Source: Burkholderiales bacterium (GTDB taxonomy: Bacteria > Pseudomonadota > Gammaproteobacteria > Burkholderiales > Ga0077523). Taken from it: a DNA stretch of 11,477 nucleotides. The stretch covers positions 1-11,477 of the forward strand of contig JALORJ010000042.1 of assembly GCA_025459035.1 (NCBI GenBank), read 5' to 3'. The position numbers were made by a program, and so were the translations under genes. Position 1 is the first letter of the stretch; each line of letters opens with the position of its first letter. The notes beneath the pieces were generated by a model. It was given only the letters and a program-made list of their open reading frames with translations, was not told the origin of the DNA and made no database searches. Positions 6,422 through 11,477 of the stretch are shown one piece after another.

Positions 6422-7609
6422 ATGACCCCGCGCTTCGACGCGATCGTCCTCGGAGCCGGTGCGGCGGGCATGCTGTGCGCGGCGACGATCGGGCAGTGCG
6501 GTCGGCGCGTGCTGCTCGTCGACCACTTCCCGCGGCTGGGCGAGAAGATCCGCATCTCCGGCGGAGGGCGGTGCAACTTCACCAACCGCCACGCGGGGCC
6601 GCAGCACTACCTGTCACGCAACCCGCGCTTCTGCCGCTCGGCGCTGGCGCGCTACACGCCGCAGGACTTCGTCGCGCTCGTCGACCGCCACCGCATCGCG
6701 TGGCACGAGAAGACGCTGGGTCAGCTGTTCTGCGACGGCAGCGCGACGCAGATCATCGCGATGCTGCAGGCCGAGTGCGACGCCGGCGGCGTGCACTGGT
6801 TGCGGCCGGTCGACGTCACGGCCGTCGCGCGCGGACCTGCCGGCTTCCGGGTCGAGACGTCCGGGGGCGCGGTCGAAGCGTCGGTGCTGGTCGTCGCCAC
6901 CGGCGGGCTGTCGATCCCGAAGATCGGCGCCACGCCGCTGGGCTATCGCATCGCCGAGCAGTTCGGGTTGCCGGTCGTGACACCGCGCGCGGGTCTGGTC
7001 CCGCTCGTGTTCGCGCCCGACGCGCTGGCGCGCTACGGCGAACTGTCGGGGGTGTCGCTCGACGCCGAGGTGACGTGCAACGGCGGGCGCTTCCGTGAAG
7101 CGCTGCTGCTCACGCACCGCGGCCTGTCGGGTCCGGCGGTGCTGCAGGCGTCGTCGTACTGGCGGCCCGGCGATGCGCTGCACGTCGATCTGCTGCCCGA
7201 TCGTGACGCCGAAGCGGCGTTGTTCGCCGAGCGCCGCAGCCGCGCGCAGGTCGCGACGGTGGTCGGCGAGTGGCTGCCGAAGCGCTTCGCCCAGGCGTTC
7301 TGCGAGACGGAAGGGGCGACAAGCGCGCTCGACCAGACGCCGGACCGCACGCTGCGGCAGCTGGCGTCACGCCTGCACGACTGGCCGGTGACGCCTTCGG
7401 GCAGCGTCGGCTGGTCGAAGGCGGAAGTGACGCTGGGCGGCATCGACACCGACGCGTTGTCGTCGAAGACGCTCGAGGCTCGGGCGGTGCCGGGCCTGCA
7501 CTTCGTCGGCGAGGTGGTCGACGTGACCGGCCACCTCGGGGGCTTCAACTTTCAGTGGGCGTGGGCTTCGGCGGTCGCGGCCGGCCGCGCGATCGGCGGC
7601 GCCGACTGA
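6422..7609 (+). CDS. HI0933/YhiN-family FAD-dependent flavoprotein
   Basis: Predicted cytosolic NAD(P)/FAD-dependent oxidoreductase of the HI0933/YhiN (BaiN-like) family, 395 residues, normal length. The N-terminal dinucleotide-binding motif GAGAAG occupies 11-16, with Asp34 ending the second strand where FAD ribose is usually bound. The family hallmark GEKIRISGGGRCNFTN lies at 40-55, a second FAD segment VVATGGLSIPKIGAT near 158-172, and the C-terminal hallmark GHLGGFNFQWAWAS at 370-383. Most members have no proven reaction; BaiN from gut clostridia acts in bile-acid dehydroxylation, but that role should not be carried over. The ATG at 6422 has GGGGG 5 bases before it. It is the second gene of a two-gene plus-strand unit with the thioesterase; a functional link is unproven. 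It converges on the small peptide gene, with a hairpin between. Confidence 0.93.
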   Translation: MTPRFDAIVLGAGAAGMLCAATIGQCGRRVLLVDHFPRLGEKIRISGGGRCNFTNRHAGPQHYLSRNPRFCRSALARYTPQDFVALVDRHRIAWHEKTLGQLFCDGSATQIIAMLQAECDAGGVHWLRPVDVTAVARGPAGFRVETSGGAVEASVLVVATGGLSIPKIGATPLGYRIAEQFGLPVVTPRAGLVPLVFAPDALARYGELSGVSLDAEVTCNGGRFREALLLTHRGLSGPAVLQASSYWRPGDALHVDLLPDRDAEAALFAERRSRAQVATVVGEWLPKRFAQAFCETEGATSALDQTPDRTLRQLASRLHDWPVTPSGSVGWSKAEVTLGGIDTDALSSKTLEARAVPGLHFVGEVVDVTGHLGGFNFQWAWASAVAAGRAIGGAD

Positions 7610-7638
7610 CGCGCTGCGCCCGACGGATCGTCACGCGA

Positions 7639-7665
7639 CGGCGGCCGGCCTGACGCCCGCCGCCG
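7639..7665. terminator. Hairpin between convergent genes, possible bidirectional terminator
   Basis: Arms CGGCGGC and GCCGCCG, with 3 further pairs inside after one mismatch, lie in the 68-base gap between the flavoprotein stop (7609) and the stop of the convergent small gene (7678). The symmetric position suits termination from both sides. There is no T-run. Confidence 0.4.
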
Positions 7666-7677
7666 GAGACGCCGCGG

Positions 7678-7848
7678 TCAGTTGCGTGCCGGTGCCTGCG
7701 CGGCGTTGGACGCGACCTTCGCGTCGGGCTGCGACGCGGCCTGGCTGCGCGCTGCCGAACGGCTGTCGGCCTGTGTCGGCGCCGTCAGGGCGAAGGCGGC
7801 CGCGGCGGCGACGATGGCAAGGGCGGGCTTCAGGATGTCGGCGTACAT
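7678..7848 (-). CDS. Small exported Ala-rich protein, 56 residues, unknown function
   Basis: Small open frame read by hand from ATG at 7848 to TGA at 7680-7678. It begins MYADILKPAL, followed by a hydrophobic segment AIVAAAAAFALTA (11-23) and a possible signal-peptidase site after Thr-Gln-Ala27. The mature part would be about 29 residues, rich in Ala, Ser, Gln and Arg, with no Cys and no recognised domain. It could instead stay in the membrane by its single helix. GAGGAG lies 11 bases before the ATG, and a sigma-54-like site stands 47 bases upstream. It is the last gene of the minus-strand block, 174 bases after eutC. I do not recognise a family. The ribosome-binding site, signal-like N-terminus and upstream promoter-like site together argue that it is real. 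Confidence 0.6.
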   Translation of the reverse strand: MYADILKPALAIVAAAAAFALTAPTQADSRSAARSQAASQPDAKVASNAAQAPARN

Positions 7849-7894
7849 GGCGGGAAGGTCTCCTCGACCGCTTGTGGGTTGCGCGGCAGGTCTT

Positions 7895-7910
7895 TGCGAA
7901 GTCCGTGCCA
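7895..7910 (-). promoter_or_regulatory. Sigma-54-like -24/-12 promoter for the small exported protein
   Basis: Read on the minus strand: TGGCACG, 4 bases, then TCGCA. The known sigma-54 consensus is TGGCACG-N4-TTGCA, so only one base differs, and the GG and GC pairs are exactly 10 bases apart as required. Transcription would start near 7884, giving a leader of about 36 bases that contains the GAGGAG site. A TTGACC (7933-7928) lies 17 bases upstream and could act as a -35, but the paired -10 would be TGGCAC, a poor match. No sigma-54 activator gene is in the window. Confidence 0.4.
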
Positions 7911-8022
7911 GCGCCGCGGTCGGCGCAGGTCAAGCCCGCAGCCGGAGCGCCGACGGCGGCGGTGTGGCCTGCGTTCGAGACGGCTCCACGCCGATCGCGC
8001 GACCGGACGGCGGCGACGCCGA

Positions 8023-8859
8023 TCAGCCCGGGGGCAGCGCGGCGGTCGTGTCGGGGGCTTCGAGCGCCGCCGCGTCTTCCTTCAGGTCGACGCCGGACAG
8101 CTTGCGGCGCCGGGCCTCCGTCAGCAGGAAGAACAGCTTGTGCGCCGCGACGGCGTACGCCAGCCCGTCGGGCTCGCGCACGTTCGAGATGCAGTTGCGC
8201 TCGGCGTTGCTGCGGCCGGGCAGCGGGTCCCACGTCAGGTACAGACCGAGGCTGTCGGGGGACGACAGGCCCGGACGCTCGCCGACCAGGATCACGGTCA
8301 TGCGCGCAGGCAGCAGCGCACCGACCTCGTCGGCGACCGCCACGCGCCCCTGCTCGACGATGCACACCGGAGCGATACGCCAGTCGGCAGCCGCCAGCCG
8401 CGGCGCGATCTGTGCGAGAAACGGCAGCGCGTGACGCTCGACCGCCAGTGCCGACAGGCCGTCGGTCACGACGAACGCGACGTCGTACGGCACGGCCGCC
8501 GGCGGGCGCTGTTCCAGCGTCGCGCGTGACGCGTCGCTCAGGATGCGACCCAGGTCGGGCCGCGCAATGAAGGTGCGGCGGTCGGGCGCGGCGCTCGCCA
8601 GATGCAGCACGTCGAAGCCCGCCTGCCCCAGGCCCGCCGCGAGCGCGATCGGATCGAGCGTGCGGTGCACCGCGTCGCGGGCGCGCGCGTGGGCCAGCTG
8701 GAACTGCAGCAGCGGCGCCGTCGGCACGCTGCCGCCGCAGCGGCCCAGACCGATGCGCGCCTGCGTGAACGCGGACAGGAACTGCCACGGGTCGGCCCGC
8801 CCGAGCGCACCGCCGGCGGGCGGTACGGGGGACCGATCGCGCCGGGCGTCGTCGGTCAT
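8023..8859 (-). CDS. eutC: Ethanolamine ammonia-lyase small subunit EutC
   Basis: Small (light) subunit of adenosylcobalamin-dependent ethanolamine ammonia-lyase, which converts ethanolamine to acetaldehyde and ammonia. The protein is complete at 278 residues, close to the family's usual 270-295. Family-typical stretches are easily seen: FTQARIGLGR (31-40), LLQFQLAHARARDAVH (50-65), VVTDGLSALAV (130-140), ILVGERPGLSSPDSLGLYLTW (190-210), RNCISNVR (221-228) and KLSGVDLK (253-260). The cobalamin cofactor binds at the interface with EutB. EutC is inactive alone and needs EutB, which is normally encoded directly upstream; here an aminotransferase gene occupies that place, 25 bases away. No Shine-Dalgarno sequence is evident before the ATG at 8859, so it may rely on coupling to the gene before it. 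No sign of decay is seen in the frame. Confidence 0.94.
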   Translation of the reverse strand: MTDDARRDRSPVPPAGGALGRADPWQFLSAFTQARIGLGRCGGSVPTAPLLQFQLAHARARDAVHRTLDPIALAAGLGQAGFDVLHLASAAPDRRTFIARPDLGRILSDASRATLEQRPPAAVPYDVAFVVTDGLSALAVERHALPFLAQIAPRLAAADWRIAPVCIVEQGRVAVADEVGALLPARMTVILVGERPGLSSPDSLGLYLTWDPLPGRSNAERNCISNVREPDGLAYAVAAHKLFFLLTEARRRKLSGVDLKEDAAALEAPDTTAALPPG

Positions 8860-8884
8860 CGGCCGGGGCGGTCGGACGCCGGGA

Positions 8885-10231
8885 TCAGGGCAGGTCCTTC
8901 AGCACCGTGTGAAGGGTCTCGAACATGCGGTCGATCTGCGGCTTCTCGACGATCAGCGGCGGCGACAGCGCGATGGTGTCGCCCGGCGCGCGGATCAGCA
9001 CACCCATGTCGTAGGCGCGCAGGAAGGCTTCCCACGCACGCGCCCCCGGCTTGCCGGGGATCGACTCGAGCTCGATGCCGGCGATCAGGCCGATGTTGCG
9101 CACGTCGATCACGTGCGGCAGGCCGCGCAGCGAATGCGCCGCGTCCTCCCAGTACTGCGACAGCGACGCGCAGCGCTCGAACAGACCCTCTTCGGCGAAC
9201 AGGTCGAGCGTCGCGATCGACGCGGCCGCCGCGAGCGGATGCCCCGAGTACGTGTAGCCGTGGAAGAACTCGATGCCGGCGCCGGCGTTCGGATCCATGA
9301 AGGTGTCGTAGATCTCGTTCTTCACGACCACCGCACCCATCGGCACGGCCGCGTTCGTGAGCGCCTTGGCGCACGTGATCAGGTCGGGCGTGACGCCGAA
9401 GGTCTGCGACGCGAACGCGTTGCCGGTGCGGCCGAAACCGGTGATGACCTCGTCGAAGATCAGCAGGATGCCGTGCTTCGTGCAGATGTCGCGCAGCCGT
9501 TGCAGATAGCCCTGCGGCGGGATCAGCACGCCGGTCGAGCCGGCGACGGGTTCGACGATCACCGCGGCGATGTTCGACGCGTCGTGCAGCTGCACGAGGC
9601 GCTCGAGCTCGTCGGCGAGGTTCGCGCCGTGCGCCGGCTGGCCGCGCGAGAACGCGTTCTTCGACAGGTCGTGCGTGTGCGGCAGGTGGTCGACGTTGGG
9701 CAGCAGGTTGCCGCCGAAGACCTTGCGGTTGGCGACCATGCCGCCGACCGAGATGCCGCCGAAGCCCACGCCGTGGTAGCCGCGTTCGCGCCCGATGAGC
9801 TTCGTGCGCGTGCCCTGCCCGCGCGCCCGGTGGTACGCCAGCGCGATCTTGAGCGCCGTGTCGACGGCTTCGGAGCCGGAGTTCACGTAGAACACGTGGC
9901 CCATGCCGGGCGGGGTGATGCGCACGAGGCGTTCGGCGGCGACGAACGCCGCCGGGTTGTGCACCTGGAAGCCGGTGACGTAGTCGACGTTCTCGGCCTG
10001 CTTGCGGATCGCGTCGACGATCGACTCGCGGCAATGCCCGGCGTTCACCGCCCACAGCCCGGCGATGCCGTCGAGGATCTCGCGCCCGGCGATGTCGCGG
10101 TAGTACATGCCCTTGGCCGACGTGAACAGCCGCGGCTGCTGCTTGAACGCCCGGTTGGCGGTGAACGGCAGCCACAGCGGGTCGAGGTTGAGATCGGACA
10201 GCTGCTCGGGAACGAGATCGCGGATGTTCAT
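8885..10231 (-). CDS. Omega-amino acid:pyruvate aminotransferase (class III, PLP)
   Basis: Cytosolic pyridoxal-phosphate enzyme of class III aminotransferases, 448 residues, very like the Pseudomonas omega-amino acid (beta-alanine):pyruvate transaminases. It would move an amino group from beta-alanine, another omega-amino acid or an amine to pyruvate. Seen in order: WLPFTANRAF (20-29), Trp60 in GLWAVNAGH, NSGSEAVDTALK (117-128) for phosphate binding, Tyr152 in RGYHG, IVEPVAGSTGV, the cofactor-binding Asp260 in IFDEVITGFGRTG, and the Schiff-base lysine Lys289 in CAKALTN. Arg414 in VLIRAPGDTI matches the arginine that binds the substrate carboxylate in this family, favouring amino acids among donors or acceptors. 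A strong ribosome-binding site, GGAGG (10245-10241), lies 9 bases before the ATG. It follows the ABC ATPase by 66 bases and precedes eutC by 25. A -10-like TACACT at 10265-10260 may give it its own promoter. Confidence 0.94.
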   Translation of the reverse strand: MNIRDLVPEQLSDLNLDPLWLPFTANRAFKQQPRLFTSAKGMYYRDIAGREILDGIAGLWAVNAGHCRESIVDAIRKQAENVDYVTGFQVHNPAAFVAAERLVRITPPGMGHVFYVNSGSEAVDTALKIALAYHRARGQGTRTKLIGRERGYHGVGFGGISVGGMVANRKVFGGNLLPNVDHLPHTHDLSKNAFSRGQPAHGANLADELERLVQLHDASNIAAVIVEPVAGSTGVLIPPQGYLQRLRDICTKHGILLIFDEVITGFGRTGNAFASQTFGVTPDLITCAKALTNAAVPMGAVVVKNEIYDTFMDPNAGAGIEFFHGYTYSGHPLAAAASIATLDLFAEEGLFERCASLSQYWEDAAHSLRGLPHVIDVRNIGLIAGIELESIPGKPGARAWEAFLRAYDMGVLIRAPGDTIALSPPLIVEKPQIDRMFETLHTVLKDLP

Positions 10232-10297
10232 GGGGGCCGGCCTCCAGCGGGATCGCGCGAGTGTAGTCCGCGAACCGCGCGTTCTCGCCGCCGCGCG

Positions 10298-11398
10298 TCA
10301 GTCGATGCGCCGCCCGTCGCCGGCGTCGAAGCGGTGCAGTGCGTCGGGGGCCCAGTGCAGCCGCACCGGCGCGCCCGTCACCCACGGGACGGTGTCGGCC
10401 GCGACGCGTACGGCCCAGGTCACGCCGCCCACGCGCACCATGACCAGCGTGTCGGGCGGCACGGCCTCGACGACGTCGACCACGCCGACGACGCCGTCGT
10501 GCGCCGCCGCTTCGCCGGCGGGCGCCAGCGTCAGGTGTTCGGGGCGGACGCCGATGACGAGCGGGCCGTCCGGTGCGCCGGGCAGCGGCAGCCCCACGCC
10601 GTCGGCTTCGAACCGACCGGCGCGGACCTGGCCTTCGAGCGTGTTCATCGCGGGGCGACCGATGAACTCGGCGACGAAGCGCGTCGCCGGCCGGCGCCAG
10701 ATCTCGATCGGCGGTGCGAACTGTTCGAGCCTGCCGTCGCGCAGCACCGCGATGCGCGTGCCGAGGGTCATCGCTTCTTCCTGGTCGTGCGTGACGAACA
10801 CGAAGGTGCGGCCGAGCGTGCGATGCAGCCGCTTCAGTTCGGTGCGGGTGTGCAGCCGCAGCAGCGCGTCGAGGTTCGACAACGGCTCGTCCATCAGCAC
10901 CAGTCGCGGCTCCCACACCAGCGCACGCGCCACCGCGACGCGCTGCGCCTGTCCCCCGGACAACTGCGCGGGCCGGCGGGCGAGCAGGGCGTCGAGCTGC
11001 AGCAGCGTCGCGATCGCGCGCACGCGCCGCTCGCGCTCCGCCGCCGCGACGCCGCGGATGCGCAGCGGGTACGCGATGTTCTCGGCGACCGTGCGATGCG
11101 GATACAGGGCGTAGTTCTGGAACACCATGCCCATGCCCCGCAGCCGCGGCGGCAGGCGCGTGACGTCGGTGCCGTCGAGGCGGATGCGCCCGGCGGTCGG
11201 GGTCTCGAGACCCGCCAGCACGCGGCACGCCGTCGTCTTGCCCGATCCCGACGGCCCGAGCAGCACGACGAACTCGCCCTCGTCGAACGCGAGGTCCAGC
11301 GCGTGCAGCGCGACCGTGCCGTCGGCGAAGTGCTTCGCGATCGCGTCGAGCTCGACGAAGGGGGGACGCGTGCGAGAAGTGGAGAGCGGGTGGCTCAC
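10298..11398 (-). CDS. ABC transporter ATP-binding protein, MalK/UgpC type
   Basis: ATPase of an ABC importer, 366 residues, peripheral at the inner membrane. The nucleotide-binding domain shows Walker A GPSGSGKTT (48-56), the Q-loop VFQNYALYP (Gln94), signature LSGGQ (146-150), Walker B LVLMDEP (166-172), D-loop SNLD, and His204 in FVTHDQEEAM. FIGRPAMN (246-252) and the C-terminal TOBE domain with VIGVRPEHLTL (281-291) place it with the MalK/UgpC/PotA group. Substrate is set by partners outside the window; sugars, glycerol phosphate and polyamines are all possible. The start is GTG at 11398, with GAGG (11409-11406) 7 bases upstream. The same ribosome-binding site and GTG occur again 49 bases earlier as part of a 23-bp direct repeat, but that GTG leads only to an 11-codon frame. 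It is followed by the aminotransferase after 66 bases, suggesting uptake of an amine or amino acid in the same unit. Confidence 0.95.
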   Translation of the reverse strand: MSHPLSTSRTRPPFVELDAIAKHFADGTVALHALDLAFDEGEFVVLLGPSGSGKTTACRVLAGLETPTAGRIRLDGTDVTRLPPRLRGMGMVFQNYALYPHRTVAENIAYPLRIRGVAAAERERRVRAIATLLQLDALLARRPAQLSGGQAQRVAVARALVWEPRLVLMDEPLSNLDALLRLHTRTELKRLHRTLGRTFVFVTHDQEEAMTLGTRIAVLRDGRLEQFAPPIEIWRRPATRFVAEFIGRPAMNTLEGQVRAGRFEADGVGLPLPGAPDGPLVIGVRPEHLTLAPAGEAAAHDGVVGVVDVVEAVPPDTLVMVRVGGVTWAVRVAADTVPWVTGAPVRLHWAPDALHRFDAGDGRRID

Positions 11399-11409
11399 GT
11401 CTTCGCCTC
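11387..11409 (-). repeat. 23-bp direct repeat, copy A (active start region of ABC ATPase)
   Basis: Identical over 23 bases to 11436-11458, with an offset of 49 bases. On the minus strand it holds GAGGCGAAGAC, the GTG start at 11398 and the codons for Ser-His-Pro. Homology may continue weakly upstream: CCCGA followed by 7 or 10 other bases precedes GAGGCG in the two copies. Confidence 0.85.
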
Positions 11410-11435
11410 AGCTATCGCATCGGGCCTGCGTTTGC

Positions 11436-11458
11436 CGGGTGGCTCACGTCTTCGCCTC
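11436..11458 (-). repeat. 23-bp direct repeat, copy B (duplicate start region)
   Basis: Second copy of the ribosome-binding site and GTG start region. Its GTG (11447-11445) opens a frame of only 11 codons, VSHPANAGPMR, that ends in TAG at 11414-11412, just before the ribosome-binding site of copy A. The TGA inside this copy (11446-11444) is the likely stop of the preceding gene, overlapping the GTG. Confidence 0.85.
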
Positions 11459-11477
11459 CGCTGCCTCGGGCGCGAAT
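11444..11477 (-). CDS. C-terminal tail of an upstream gene, product unknown
   Basis: The last ten codons of a frame entering from the right edge read FAPEAAEAKT and stop at TGA 11446-11444, overlapping the GTG of repeat copy B. The Ala/Glu-rich composition looks like real coding sequence. Another frame runs through to a TGA at 11397-11395 and ends with the same EAKT, but its start is almost all Arg and Pro, typical of an out-of-frame reading. By position it may be another subunit of the ABC transporter; too little is visible to tell. Confidence 0.35.
   Translation of the reverse strand, partial: FAPEAAEAKT

Noticed and set aside
8860..8884. Remnant of eutB or a cobalamin riboswitch before eutC
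   Set aside because: The gap is only 25 bases, too short for either, and nothing resembling a B12-box was seen nearby.
10260..10265. TACACT as a firm promoter for the aminotransferase
   Set aside because: The -10 match is fair and well placed, but no -35 is seen at the right distance, so I mention it only within the gene entry.
8856..11228. A 790-codon minus-strand frame spanning the aminotransferase and ABC ATPase genes
   Set aside because: It is an Arg-rich out-of-frame shadow of two genes with complete, convincing motifs.

Overview
The window is GC-rich DNA (about 70% by eye) carrying eleven supported protein genes plus the tail of a twelfth, with short gaps and several GTG/TTG starts. 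High GC, lipoprotein and Tat export signals, and the gene families present (BenE transporter, ArgE/DapE-type deacylase, ethanolamine ammonia-lyase subunit, omega-amino acid aminotransferase) fit a free-living, metabolically versatile proteobacterium. My best guess is a betaproteobacterium of the Burkholderiales type; there is no rRNA or marker gene to prove it. I see no tRNA, rRNA, CRISPR array, insertion sequence or phage gene.

Layout. Positions 1-5801 are all minus strand. Read in the direction of transcription they are: a BenE-family benzoate/H+ symporter (4599-5801), a Tat-exported metallo-beta-lactamase-fold hydrolase (3420-4328), an MFS transporter (2023-3240), an M20 deacylase (609-1928) and a truncated NlpC/P60 lipoprotein (1-603, running off the left edge). 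The deacylase and lipoprotein are 5 bases apart and probably co-transcribed. The gaps after benE, after the hydrolase and after the MFS gene each hold stem-loops, so this block is probably not one simple operon. Two plus-strand genes (5985-7609) diverge from benE: an FlK-type acyl-CoA thioesterase and an HI0933/YhiN-family flavoprotein, 20 bases apart. A hairpin separates them from the convergent right-hand block.

The right-hand block is again minus strand. In transcription order it holds the tail of an unknown gene, an ABC transporter ATPase (10298-11398), an omega-amino acid:pyruvate aminotransferase (8885-10231), EutC, the small subunit of ethanolamine ammonia-lyase (8023-8859), and a 56-residue exported peptide (7678-7848) behind a possible sigma-54 promoter. 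This block suggests uptake and deamination or transamination of small amines or omega-amino acids.

The most interesting points are: (1) a thioesterase with the FlK catalytic residues at the same numbering as the fluoroacetyl-CoA thioesterase but with a changed lid residue; (2) eutC without eutB beside it; (3) a perfect 23-bp direct repeat that duplicates the ribosome-binding site and start of the ABC ATPase gene; (4) three inverted repeats with nearly the same arms in the 270-base benE-hydrolase gap; (5) the sigma-54-like site before the small exported peptide. I see no clearly new multi-gene system; most genes are ordinary members of known families.
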